From contig JACGCK010000014.1 of assembly GCA_014925825.1 (NCBI GenBank), positions 1 through 64,000 of the forward strand: a stretch of 64,000 nucleotides of DNA. The letters are read 5' to 3'. Both the position numbers and the translations under genes were made by a program. Below the pieces are notes generated by a model, which did no database searches, was not told the DNA's origin, and worked only from the letters and a program-made list of their open reading frames with translations. Shown here in pieces: positions 10,430 to 22,179 of the stretch. The stretch's first letter is position 1; every line of letters starts with the position of its first letter. The stretch comes from Pholiota molesta (Eukaryota > Basidiomycota > Agaricomycetes > Agaricales > Strophariaceae).

Positions 10430-11985
10430 GGAAGACGGGACTGAATTTCGGCCCGGCTAGCGCACGAATGGACGCGAAAGACGATGAAGACGCGGCTTTA
10501 CCGAGGCAGCTCGCTCCCAAAGCCCTCGCAAGCCAGTGCCAACGCCGTAGCGTCGTCATCTGGGACCCGCCATTCCGACTCGGAGACCGCAGCGAGCGAA
10601 GCGGAGGTGGTGGTGGACTAAGATCCGGAATTCGCTGCTGCAAAGCCGTTTCCGTTTCGACGACGCCTCCATCTCTGCCAGCCAGAAGACGCCCTCCAGC
10701 AACGTCAATCGGTCGCCGGCCCGTTGACCCCACCCTAGCCTACAATTCGTCGCCAATCCCGCCGCCGTCTGACCGTGCACGCGCGGCACATACACCCTGC
10801 TTCCTCGCTGAACTCGATGAGCACACCCAGCGCGTCCACGGCCCCGGTGAGGCGAAGCGCCCGCGGATCAATCATGAGACGTGCTGATCGGCCGTTCGTA
10901 GGTAGGTCTTTCCGTTCCAAAGCGCCAAGTAACATACTAATTACCCCTCCATGTCTTCAGATCCACCTCCAGTGCCCCTTTTCGTACGCCCCGAAACGCC
11001 GCCGCCGCGTCCTCGCAGAGCATCACAATCACTACACGCCAACTTACATGTACAGCTACCGCCTGCAAGCAGGTCTGCATGCGGGCGCCGCTACAGGAGG
11101 AGGATGACGCGGTCGAGGAGATTTAATCGGTTGAAGGGAGGATTCGCTTTGGCGCTGATGTGACGGACACGTTGATGCAGAGGCAGGGCTGGGTGTAAAC
11201 TCTGCGGACGAGGGCAAGCGTAAGGCGCGTACGCTTGATGACGCGCCTGTGGAGAACGCTGCCGCCGAGGACGAGGATGGAGGGATCGCGTGCCGGTGCT
11301 GTTTCGCGTGTTACCCATTCGTGCGTGTCATTTCGTTTTCTCGTGTCTTCCGCCGCTATTCACCTCGTACTCGCGTGTTGACTAATTCACCATATCCTTT
11401 TCACAGGCGCAAATGGAGGATAGAGGGATGGAGTGCCAGTGTTGTTTCGCGTAATTACCCATTCGTGTGTCTCATTTCGTTTTCTGGCGTCTTCCGGCAC
11501 TAATCACTTTATACTCGCGTGTTGACTAATTCACCATATCCTTTCCACAGATGCAAATGGTTCAGTGCCCGGAAGCCCACCTGTTCTGCATCACTTGCGT
11601 CAAGGCGTAAGTACGCCTCGACTGAGCTCGCATCATCCTGCGCCTAGCTCCTCTACATGCACTCCCACGGTACAAGAGGTCTCGTCATTGCGCGCAGAGG
11701 GACTTCCTGGCGGCATTCATCCCCCACGCGGAGACCTCTTCCACGCGGGCTGCGATACATGAGATGCTCTGTAGGTTCTTGGGCTCGAGTACATTGTGAT
11801 CCCACGCATCTTCCGCGCATTATACCTATACCTAACAATTTTCTCATGCGTATTATCTTAGCATTCCTTCAACGTCCTTCAGCCTCCCCAGCCTTCTTCG
11901 TCCATTCATGTACGCCAGTCTCACGTTTGCGTCCTCTTACATCCGTAACCACTTCTGCTCATTATTCACGGGCACTTGGATGAGT
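10430..11985 (+). pseudogene. R1: decayed RING-type (RNF216/TRIAD3-like) gene
   Basis: Related to R2 (14741-16400) and R3 (57400-58560). The 5' part matches the acidic start seen in R3. The middle matches R2 but lacks its proline-rich block: sequence like GAGCACACCCAGCGCGTCC jumps to GGTGAGGCGAAGCGC. The RING-like part reads CRCCFACYPF, an intron, then MVQCPEAHLFCITCVKA at 11551-11601, which resembles the first RING of fungal RNF216-type ubiquitin ligases (ECxxCFxxYPF, then QCPEGHLFC). Frames are broken in several places and an exon-intron unit is duplicated. It converges on HET2. The family name is an inference from short motifs. Confidence 0.45.
11276..11551 (+). repeat. Tandem duplication of one exon plus intron inside R1
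   Basis: Two units of about 135-140 bp, at 11276-11411 and 11417-11551, share the coding piece for C(R/Q)CCFA and the following intron (ACCCATTCGTG, TCATTTCGTTTTCT, CGCGTGTTGACTAATTCACC) up to a TTTTCACAG or TTTCCACAG acceptor. The second unit has a frame-breaking change in the coding part. Confidence 0.7.
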
Positions 11986-12239
11986 TCAGTATGGTCAGAA
12001 ACGGCTCAAATACATTGACGACGTTGAGAAAGGCACCTATTTGTCTTGATACCATTGTTGCCGCAGTTTCTCGCGTCGCCTGGTGAGTATGTGGTCCCTA
12101 TCGCCCACGCTGTTGAAGGTTACAGGAAATCAACTTTGTATTTCGCTTACAATGGTTGTTCATCTAAATAATTGGTCACGAAATAATGAAGATTTTTGAA
12201 ATCGTAATCGGATGCGCTGGGGATTACAAAATATTTTAT
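11986..12239. repeat. Conserved spacer between convergent R1 and HET2
   Basis: This segment (CAGAAACGGCTCAAATA, CATTGTTGCCGCAG, GCGTCGCCTGGTGAGTATG) recurs between the R4 remnant and HET4 at about 25262-25515 and, inverted, between HET5 and R3 at about 57000-57245. Its presence in all three places shows that the RING-type/HET pair was copied together as one unit. No gene of its own is visible. Confidence 0.7.
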
Positions 12240-14549
12240 CTACAAAATCAAGGTACCTAATGTCATTCCGTAGCTTTCCAGCGCCCTTCGTTCGATGTAA
12301 TAAAAAACATCTGATCTTAAATCGTCGCCTGTATGGTACAGCTGGAAAGTGACGGGTGCTTTTGTAGCAACTTTTTCAAAAAGGTCGAAAAGAGATGACA
12401 ATGCCACTGCAAAGCACAGGCGCGGAACCCGTAATGTCGCTTTATCGTATCCGCCTTCGATGTTCAAAACCCCAAGTGTCAAAACCCCAGGTGTCAATTT
12501 CTTCGTGTGGTCCCAGGTATTGCGGTCTAATACACTGTAACTTCCACTGGCATATGTACGGTAGAGCGCGGTTTCCTGTTTAGCATGGACGGAGATATCA
12601 GCTATTGCATGATAAACTCCCATTAGCGACCGAGTAGCATTTTTGATTGGTATTGCGGGCATAAGCAGAATGGTGATGCGCAATCCGAGATGGGTGAGCA
12701 TTATGGGCTCAACAGGCACTTCCCTTCTCTCAGTATCCTTCAGACCTATGCTCGAAGAGCGATTCAGATAACCTTGTAGACTAGATGGAAGAAGGGATGA
12801 GAGTTGTGATTGTGAATGGTCGGGACCTGCCCAGTTGAATATGTCTGCAATGCCGTCGGGCGTCGAGTTCAGTACCGCCTGCAGAAGCCGAGAAAATGCG
12901 CGTTTAGCGCCCTCTCCATAGTTAGTCGCAATGCTGACATCGAAAATACCCATGAGAGAGTACGCGCTGTCCTCTTCACGTGTCACTTGACGCTTTGCGG
13001 CCATTTGCATTCTGCGCGAGATAGGAATATTCCGCAGGCGCTGTTTCAGCTCATACGCTGTAATTGTTGTCGCCTCTGCGATTGTTACCGCAATAATCGA
13101 GTTGTTTTTGTCGCTCTCCGCAGAGCTGACAAATTTATCCCAGTCTGCATTGTAGAATTTGATGTTGGACGGCGCGAGTAACTCCTGTAGCGTCCATCCA
13201 CGTGTAAACCAGGTGTCCTGAGGCATATCGGAAAGTGTCATGGTGTCTGCGAGGTACGTGATGCAGACATGAGCACGTTGATACCATTTATACATGGAGC
13301 GGATCGATTCGTCGAGCTCAGCGCTGCTGTCTTTATTGATACAAATCGTGTCCATCCAACCAAAGGCGACTCCATAGTCTTTCCAAGCGGTTCTGCAGAA
13401 ATTGACGAGTTTTCGATATCCTAGTTGCTCAGGGTCGAATTCGCGCCGGATCCAATCGCCATAGGTGACTTCGCGCGAGTTTCCACGGAGCCAAGTATGC
13501 GACAGGATGGCGTATCTAGCATATTTGGCTATCAAACTGTCCAGTACCATCTGCTCTGAGGCGAGCCCGGCGGCGATCTTGTCGAACACGCTCGGGAAAT
13601 CGTTGCCGTGGACGATGTGGGCGAAAATCTCGCCTCTTTCGATGAGGGTGATTTGGAGCTTGGAGCGGATCGGCTTGAAGCATAGCAGGCGAATAGGCAT
13701 GGTGTTGAAGACATGTTCACGGAGTGCGTTTAGAGTCTTGTCCATAAGGCGTGACTTTCGTTGCTCGAATCCATCTGTGCATCGAGGTGAATACGATCAC
13801 GGCTTAGGGTGCATAGCGGGCGAGAAGAAGTTACCTATATGCAAAATGATCGGCAAGCTTCCAATGTAAATCACAGTTCTATCTAGAGATTCTTCGTTAA
13901 GGATTACAAAAAAGTTGTTAGGGATCGCTGAGCGAGCGGAACAATACGATCAAATATTCGAATTTCGTGCGTACCTTTCACCAACGCATGACGTTCCTGA
14001 CTCGTATTTTCCTCGAGTGCAGAGCTATCGGGTGTTGGCTCCGTTTCCAGAGCCGTATCTGCTACATTTTTCGGGCTGAGAAGGTCATTTAAAGTTGCCT
14101 GAGACCCCGTAGTGAATATGTCATTTTCCCCCTCTAAACGACAATGTATGAAATTAATACAGGATAACTATGCGGAAGGAGCGAGCAACATCAAAGTTGG
14201 CGATACGCACCTTCCAATTCCACCTCAATACCACCCACAGAACCCCGTTGAGAGCGTAGAGACGACGACATGAATTTCTGCAGCGCGATCACAAACAGTT
14301 CTCCATCGGGCCCCAAAGTGTCTTGATTGGCATCTACGTGTAATCCATTAAGTTGAGTTGCAAAATCCGAATTTACTGAGTCCCCACCGTGATTATCTTC
14401 TCCGTCCGATGGACGTACGAGGGTACTAATTACGTTTCGCAAGGCCTTGACCAACATTTCGGCGTCGGTGTTCGCAGAACCTACGAAAGTTCAATATATC
14501 AGGTTATCAATGACGATAGATGTGGCTTACTAGGAAGAGTTGTTGCCAT
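12240..14549 (-). CDS. HET2: HET-domain protein, 5 or 6 exons, 642 (or 661) aa
   Basis: Exon model (minus): 14549-14531, 14480-14388, 14333-14211, 14133-13975, optional 13891-13835, 13774-12240; phases agree. The start MATTLP matches HET4 and the chimera. The N-terminal module reads LGPDGELFVIALQKF then LRSQRGS. HET blocks are YAILSHTW near residue 219, GWMDTICIN and WFTRGWTLQEL, followed by TREEDSAYSLMGIF and the conserved C-terminus. The exon corresponding to HET4 27280-27215 has lost its acceptor (GTAA instead of GTAG at about 13899-13902). It may be skipped without changing frame, or a downstream AAG at 13892 may serve. HET2 converges on R1 and diverges from R2. An allorecognition function is inferred from the family. 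Confidence 0.85.
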
Positions 14550-14599
14550 TGTGTAGGAGGATAGCAAAAAAGATGATATCGGTGAGGAGGGGAACACGG

Positions 14600-14735
14600 C
14601 TTTGTTCGCCTCACGTTAACCAGATCTCACAGCGTCTTGTTCACATGATTGCCCATGAGGCCGTGAGGCGTGCTGCCTGTTCAAATTCAATTCCGATACC
14701 GATGCTTCTGATATGGGACGCCCACAATAGGCTGT
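14600..14735 (-). promoter_or_regulatory. Upstream block shared by HET genes (HET2 copy)
   Basis: On the plus strand this reads CACGTTAACCAGATCTCACA, then TTGTTCACATGATTGCCCA, GAGGCCGTGA and, near the end, GGGACGCCCACAATAG. The same order occurs before HET4 (27974-28098), before HET5 and before the chimera on the plus strand (as its complement). Conservation upstream of separate copies points to promoter or leader sequence, though recent duplication alone could also explain it. Confidence 0.5.
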
Positions 14736-14740
14736 GAGAA

Positions 14741-16400
14741 ATGGCACATGCACACCGCCTGCTCGCTGACCTCGGCGAGTACACCCAGCGCGTCCAGCGC
14801 GAGGCAGACGAGCAGGCGGCGCCTAAAGCGCCCACCCCTCCGCCAGTCCCTGCCGCTCCTGCAGCGCTCACACACCCTGCTGCGCCTGTTTTTACAGCGC
14901 CACCTGTTCCGTCATCTGCGCCTGCACAACCCGTAACCCTGTCGCCCCGTCGCACCGCCCGCCTCTCAACTCTAGCGCCCGTTCCCAATCCCGCTCGTAT
15001 TCTTGTTGCTGCACCTAACCCTGCGCCTGCGCCTGCCACTGCTGCGCCAGTCCCGCAAGCGCCCGGGATATCCGCGGCCCTCGTCCAGCTCACGACGACG
15101 CATATCCTCGCCATGCTCCCGGAGATCAACCGCGCGTACCTTGAGCGCCTCGTGCGCATGACCGTGCCAGCGCTGGGCGCGGATACCGGTCGGCGGGTGC
15201 TGGAGCGTCCAGCGCGAAGCTGAAGAGCAGACCTTACCGGCACCTGTCGTTGCCACTCCTAGCGGTCATGGCGCAGCAGGCGCCCACCGCGCCCGTCGCG
15301 CCTGCTGTCCAGTGCAGCCAGCCGCGCCTGTCATCATCGCGCCGCCCGTTCCGCCGCCTGCGCCCGTACAACCCGCTGTCGCTCCACCTCGCACTCCCGG
15401 TCCGTATCCCGCGGCTATTCCCGCCGCAGCAACCCCCGCTCAACGTCAACCGCCAGCGCAACCGCCCCCTGCGCGTGCTAGGCTGCTCCTGTACTAAGCC
15501 GCCGACGCCGCAGCCGTTGCATGGACCCCGAAGCCTTCATCACCATCGCGATAGTCATAGCACATGTGCGCGCCGTCCGCCTGGGTATCGAGCGTGCGTT
15601 TCTTGAGCGGTGCGTGCGCGCCTTCATGCCGTGGCACGGGGCGGAGACTCGGGGCGGTGTGCTCGGCACGTTCGTGGAGAGGGGCGCCTGGCCGAGGGAG
15701 GTCAATGCAGGCGGAGCGAACGAGGGGGGTGGCAACGGCAAAGGACGTGTGATGGAGGATGTGGGGGGCCTGGCGAAGCGAAGCGCGCGCGGGTGGATTA
15801 CGGGAGTGTAAACCGGCCCTTTGTGGGAGGGGTGCATTATACTGAAGTTTGCGTTGGTACGTCCTCCTTTTTTTTTCATACCTCTTCATTATCCCATCTT
15901 TCACGTCCGTCTCCAATATTTTCCATACGCGCACATCCACATGCGCATTCATTTTCTTAGAACGCAAGCAGCCTACAAAACGCTAACTCCTCATCGCTTC
16001 AGATCCACCTCCAATGCGCGACGTCAAACTCACGACTGTTCTTGAATGGACGAAACAGCTCCAAGAAACGACTCGTCAACCTCCGCCGCGCCCTCCTGCA
16101 GCACCGCAGCCACCACGTCGGGCCGTACATGGACCTGCACCGCTTGCAGGCGACCCTGCGCATGCGCGCCGCGTGGGATGCCGGGTACCCAGCGAACAAA
16201 ACGACGTTTGATGCGCGGACGAAGGCGGCGCTGATCTGCGGGCGGAGGGACGCGGCGCTAATCTGCGGGCGGAGATGCGCTACGTTGGGCCTGGCCGGTG
16301 CGGGTGCGATGGGCGGCGCTGGTGCGGAAGTGGAGTGGATGGAAGAAGGCGTTTATCAAGGGACATGGAGGATGTCTTCTGCTCCTTTCGTTTCTTTGCA
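14741..16400 (+). pseudogene. R2: RING-type-associated gene, decayed
   Basis: Starts with MAHAHRLLADLGEYTQRV and runs open for 160 codons through a proline/alanine-rich linker to ALVQLTTTHILAMLPEINRA. A frame change follows. A second open piece MDPEAFITIAIVIAHVRAVR begins at 15521, and a third reads RRALLQHRSHHVGPYMDLHR (about 16070-16140). The same pieces occur in R1 and R3. I do not see the RING cysteine cluster in this copy, so the 3' part seems lost or replaced. It starts about 190 bp from HET2 in the divergent direction and ends facing HET3. Short tandem motifs (GGCGCTGATCTGCGGGCGGA) occur near 16230-16275. Confidence 0.4.
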
Positions 16401-16932
16401 CTCAAGTGTATTACCTATACCAACAATGGTTCATAGTGTAACAAAACGACATGCCCTAACTGCTGCGCGCTGTCGTGCTATATATGTCGCAATGCTATTA
16501 GAGGCTACGAGCACTCTAATCAGGTGCGTTCGACCATATCCCATCGTGCACAGTGACTAAATCCGCTGATAGAACAATTCTCATCAACGCGCACCGATTG
16601 ATCCAGGAACCAACGTCAAGTGTTCCTCTAGGACGAGGTCGAGAGGCGGCATGCCGCTGACGCCCACATCAAGGCCGCCATCAAGGTCGACATCCCCGTC
16701 GCAGCGCCGGCTTCCTCTGCCTGTGAAGCGGCCACGTTACCAGCCCCGATGAGTTGTCGGTTACAAATCGGTTACAAAGGGGAAGAAGTGCGTTAGAAGT
16801 CTAGATTGTCTCGTTGGATGCATGATAATCTGCTCTTCCTGGTGGAGGTTATTTAATTTGTAACGCAAAGCGCAAGGACCCTCATAAGCTATAGGGCTGT
16901 TCATTTACAGATGCGATGTGGGTCTGCATATC
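16401..16932. other. Spacer between R2 and HET3
   Basis: No gene recognised. The conserved spacer seen next to HET2, HET4 and HET5 is not present here, in line with HET3 being the most divergent HET copy. Confidence 0.4.
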
Positions 16933-19469
16933 CTACAAATACAAGGTAATCAATTTTATTCCGTGTCTTGCCAGCTCATCTCTCCTGATGCGATACCCAT
17001 TTGCATCACCATCATGATCCAAACCGTCATGTATAGACGTGCCCTCATCGGAGCTACGCCAGGCGTTGAGGGTGAAGACGATAGGTGATTCGGTAAAATT
17101 TTTGGAAGGGGTCTCCCAGGTGAAGTCCAAGGCTACTGCAAGGCAGTGTTTTGGAAGCATTATTGTTGACTTGTCTCTGTCGCTGCCGATGTTCAAAATT
17201 CCGAACGTCAATTGAGGCCATTGCGAAGCATCTTCCCCGGAGATCCTGGCATCTAATAAACTATACTTTCCTCCCATCGCTATGTTGTTCGCGGCAGTTA
17301 AGTCGTCAGCGAGGGGGAAAACGTCAGCTATTGCATGATAATCTCCGATCGGGTGATATGGCAAGGTAGGATCCTGGATTGATACGGCAGGCATGAGCGC
17401 GATGGTTACGCGCAGCCCGAGGTGTGTGAGCATCATGGGTTTAATAGGCTTTTCCGAGAGGTTCAGGGCCTGATTTGAAGAGCGACGGAGATAACTTCGG
17501 GGAGTAAGTGGAAGAAGCGCAGAGGTACGCGCTCCTAAGGGGCCCGCCCAGTTGAATATGTCTACCACGTTGTTCGCCGAGCTGAATATCTCCTGCAAAA
17601 GGCGGGAAAATGCACGTTCGGAACCCTCCCCGTAGGCGATCAGGATGCTGACGTCGAAAATACCCATTAGAGAGTATGCACTGTCCTCCTCGCGTGTGAC
17701 TTGGCGTCTTGCCGCCATTTCCATTCTGCGCGATATAGAACTGTCTGGGATCCACCTCAGCTCAGACGCTGTGATTGTCGTCGCTTGTTCGATTTGGTCT
17801 TGAATAATTGAGTTTCTTTTATCGGTTTCCACGGATTCTACCAGTTTATTCCATTTAGCGTTGTAGAATTTGATGAGGGACGGCGCGACTAGCTCCTGTA
17901 ATGTCCACCCTCGTGTAAACCAAGGGTCTTTAAACATATCCGAAAGCTCCATGGTGTCCGCGAGATATGTGATGCAGACATGAGCACCGCGATACCATTT
18001 GTACATGGAGCGGATCGATTCATCGAGTTCTGCACTGCTATCTTTGTTGATACAGACGGTATCCATCCAACCGAAAGCAACTATGTGATCTTCCCATGCA
18101 GCTTTACAGAAATTGACAAGTTTTTGATATCCTGGTTGCTGAGCGTCGAATTCTCCTTGATTCCAAGAACCGTAGGTGATTTCGCCTGGTGCCTCGCGAA
18201 GCCAAGTATGGGACAAGATAGCATACCTAGAATATCTTTTTATAAGTTGTTTAATTACTTTCTCTTCTGCTTTTCGCTCGGAGGCCAATTCCAGGCGGGT
18301 AATTTCGTGGAACACATCTGCGAAGTCGATGTTGTTGTCGAGGTGTGATTCAATATGGGAATAGATTTCTCCTCTCTCGATAAGTCTGATTCGGAGCTTG
18401 GAGGCTTGTGGCGTGAAACATAACAAGCGAATAGGCATGATGTTAAATACATGTTCTCGCAGTGCCTCCAGTAGATTTTGCAGAAACTGGGACTTCCGTA
18501 ACTCGAACGTAACTCAACACATATCTAAGCACAACCGCCGCCGGTGAAAAAAAGTCAACCGCACCTCCAATGTCCGCTAAGCCTATATCGCTAATCGCGC
18601 TTCCAATAGGCGAACCTGAGTCCGGAAACGGTGGATTTGCTGTATTACAAGAAACTTCGTCATTCACTGCACCAAGTTAGGCCGAATGTCCCGTACATAC
18701 CTTCACTCAGCTCAAAGTCTTCATGATCTTGGCTACTCTCCCACCCCGACGGTAAATTCGCGTCGTCACTGCGTAAAGGGCTATTCGGTGCAAGCTCGTC
18801 ATTGGCCGTAGCCTCTATTTCAAGAGAGTCGTCATAAAAATCGCTGTAGTCATCGCGCGGAGACGACATTTCTGGTTTCCATTCTATCAAAGAATGGTCG
18901 ATATCAGTACCACAAGTTTAGCGCGCAGCAATCCAATAACCGAAAATGCACCATTGACTTCAACCTCGATCGTAACAGAGCCCCGCTGAGAACGTAGGAA
19001 CGACGACATGAAATTCTGTAGCGCAGTAATAAACTCTTCTCCATCGGGCCCCAACGAGTCTTTATCCAGATCTACAGAACAAGTTATGAGACGCGTTTGG
19101 ATATGTCGAGTAACATCAACTGAATCACTGACCATGTTCGTTAGCTAGTCGCACCAGCGGAGTGATGACATTCCGCAACGCCCTTAGCAACGTTTCCGCA
19201 TCGGTTCGCAGAGGAGCTATATGAGCGCAATGTCTTTGTATGAAGGAATCATTCGACTAATGCGACTGATAGTGACTCACTTGCTTTCTCAGATTCATCA
19301 GCCGTAGGGCTACTCTGCGTTGCTGCATCATTGAACATGGGATTCCAATTCGGTGAAACCTCCTCGTTGATATACAGATTGGTTGGCAAAGAAGGTTGAT
19401 CTGCTATATAAGTTAGTAGGATTGGTCGAAGTGGCAAGTGAGCTTACTTGGAAATCCCGGAGTCGCCAT
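16933..19469 (-). CDS. HET3: divergent HET-domain protein, 8 exons, 736 aa
   Basis: Exon model (minus): 19469-19448, 19400-19281, 19216-19133, 19071-18952, 18883-18701, 18666-18565, 18512-16933. Phases agree throughout, giving 736 aa in seven coding blocks. The start is MATPGFP. The second exon (NQPSLPTNLYINEE) has a counterpart in HET1 and the chimera but not in HET2, HET4 or HET5. The N-terminal module is LGPDGEEFITALQNF then LRSQRGS. The HET domain has YAILSHTW near residue 307, GWMDTVCIN and WFTRGWTLQEL. The C-terminal region is conserved but more diverged than between the other copies. It faces R2. Family knowledge suggests an incompatibility or immune-like role; the target is unknown. 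Confidence 0.85.
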
Positions 19470-20899
19470 TATGCAAGAAGTTAGTAAGCCCAATGGTGTC
19501 TACGATGAGAGAAACTCGGTGAAAGCCACCTTGACAGGCATGCTTGAAGACTTCCCACAGACATCACCGCTTCTTGTTCGTATGATGGCGGCCGTGGCAC
19601 ATGTCAGTTCTAATTCAAGGTGCGAATCCAGTTCCAACATATGTGATAAGACACCCACAAAGGGTTGCGGAATAGTGCTATTTTCAACTGATTGAAGCAA
19701 GGGCACATGATAAATACACGGTAGACTAGGAAACAGGCGAAGGAAACCCGATGACGAGTGGTCATGGGAGGACCATACCCTGCAAAATCTAACGAAATGA
19801 CACTCCTTCAGACAGGTAGATCCCACATATTTTGTGTCGCACTTCTGACCGGAATATGGGATCCACGAAATCGCGCTATTTGATCACCAGTACTTAGGTC
19901 CGATCGCGAAATGTCAACGACCACCTGCGAGTGCCTGTGCCGAGCAGCAACATGTACCCGTACAATGATTGCCAAAAAAAAAAAAAGCGAAAATCAACAG
20001 GCGAAACAAGAGGCCCGGAATCTTATAGAAAGACAATCGAAATATTCGTCACTCCGATCAACAGGAATCATAGCACTGAGGTTAATGGGCCTGGCTGCGA
20101 GTGCGTAGCTATGAAATGTGCTCCACGGACAAGTAACGCTTATCGTTGACGATTTTACGAGACAGAGAAAATACGTGACCAATTGAGGCCAGTGCGCGAA
20201 TGGCGTCAACAGAAAATGCCAGGCATTGGGATACTTGCGCCTTCATCAGAAAGCAAGACATAAAATGAAGCAAGACCGCCCAAGATCGTTCTCGCGCATA
20301 CGAGCATCCAGAAAAGCAGATATAAGTCGTAACAATTTGGACCGGAATTGCGACATGGAGAGAAGATGAGTTGAGAGCGAGCATATTTACTATGCACGGG
20401 CTAAGACCATGTGCGCGGGTTTGGCCGAGAGATGAGTGTGGAACATTGGAAGGTCGAACGGCAGGGCGTGTCTTCAAAAGTCGAAATGGTCAATGTCGAC
20501 CACAACAGGATCTACCGCAAGACGAAGGTCTAGGATCAGGAGACGCATGCCCTCTGCCTTCCGTCGCCGTCGGTACGGTTCGAAAACGTATCCGATGCGA
20601 TGTTCCGTATCTCCCAGTCCGTGTTCGCCCGAACAAAAATATGAATATTCTGATGTTGAAATAATCCTCGAGCAGTTCTGCTTCGCAATTTCACGAGCGT
20701 CGTGCTTTACAGCGACCATAGATCAAGATAAGGTACGAAGCGAAACTCGGATGGACAAAAGGTTCATCACCAAGCCATAAACCACAAAGTAATCCTAAAC
20801 GAGTTGAGATTTATCCCGCGCGCACCATGCATCAGCGGGCGTCGAGCAGAAAAAAGCAGAACAGGCTTCTCCCGCGGGACAGAGAAGTAGCGCAGAAAA
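19470..20899. other. HET3 upstream and unassigned sequence
   Basis: Near 19610-19665 a stretch with TTCTAATTCAAGGTG and GACACCCACAAA resembles the end of the upstream block of the other HET genes. The rest has only short open frames without motifs; an A-run lies at 19975-19986. Confidence 0.4.
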
Positions 20900-21640
20900 A
20901 GAAGATATCAAAACAACTTGGGTTTAACCACAATCCAAGATCGGGCGGGCAACAGGTGAATGCGGCGATGACGAGAATGAGCAGAACGGAGACGGTGAAG
21001 CAGCAATTGAGACCGAACGCAAGGAAGCGGCAGAGCGAGAAAGAACGAAAGTAGAGAGAAAAAAAGACACGAATGCGTGAAAGATGTTGAATGTCGACCA
21101 TACCTGTGATTTGAACGACGATGTGGGGTAAGAAACGTCGTCTGAAAATATGGCGCCAATCGCGGGCTTCGATAACCTGATGATCATCAGGAGTTTTCGC
21201 TCCATGTCAAAGAAAAACAACAATACCTTATTTGTCCTTCGTATCTTGACATGCCTACTGTGCAGGCGAAAAAGACACAACACCATTCTTATCCAGATCT
21301 GAAGCAAGGGTAGCACCAGCGGGCCATGCCTTCCTTCCTGCGCCACCGGTACTGGCTTCTCCTCCTCGGCGGCTGCTTTCTTCCCGCAGCAGCATCCCCT
21401 CGTGCGCGCTCTTCCTCTCCTTGCTGGTCTTTTCTTCGCCAACCCCTATTGCTCCTGAACATCCGGCGTCATCGAGCCATTGCGGCCCTCAAATGTCTGG
21501 TTGCTGGGCGCGAATTGGTGGAGCTGAGCGTTATCCACCGCGTCCTGCTGGGCGGCGATGAATGTCGTTTCTGCGGTTTGGGGTGGAAGGGAGGGTACAT
21601 TGCAAGGAGTTCTCCCCTCGTGCTAGTGGATCGGTGATCT
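20900..21640 (-). pseudogene. Decayed copy of the PWWP/LEDGF-like gene
   Basis: On the minus strand the region around 21320-21440 encodes KKRPARRGRARTRG..KKAAAEEEKP..GRHGPLV, which parallels the lysine-rich linker and DMGPL motif of the full gene at 29183-32597. At 21110-21200 it carries a counterpart of the VRDWRHKLQKTF exon (IGAIFSDDVSYPTSSFKSQ) ending at a GTATGG donor. Motifs are heavily altered and no full frame remains. Confidence 0.5.
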
Positions 21641-22179
21641 GGGTGGATACGGTGCGAATGTGGATGCGAGTAAAGGTAAGCTATAGCAAGGGTTAGATTA
21701 GCCGTGTGCGTGGTGGGTAATGCATTAGTCGCACTTACACTGCGTCGTCATCGGATTGGGACACCAGTGCAGGTGTGTCGAAGTGTACGGGTCCCACCAT
21801 CGTTGAAGGCGGTGGGCAGGCCTACAATTTGGACCTGGTGGTCGTGTTGGACAAAGCGCCTCCTGAAAGCTTGTATACTTGGCATTCGTGCTTCATAATC
21901 CCATCTCCTCGCGCGCCGTTAATGATCAGGAAGCTTCCGAGCCATAGCGTAGAAGTAGCTGGATCAACGCTGGAGGGTAGATTGTGGATCAAAGTGCAGC
22001 TAGAGAATATAGCCTATCCAGAAAGAGCTGAGAATGGTTTCGTAGAGCGCTCAAGACCTTCCTTGCGCATGCGAGCAGCCAGAGAAAGAGAGGTCTCCAG
22101 GGAGGTTGGAGGGAGGCGAACACCAATGCCCGGGCCGAGATCATGTGTTCGGGCCTAGCCGAAGGAGGTCCTCGGAGTC

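Noticed and set aside
14641..15243. Minus-strand open frame of 200 codons
   Set aside because: Antisense of the proline/alanine-rich part of R2; GC-rich repeats leave the opposite strand open.
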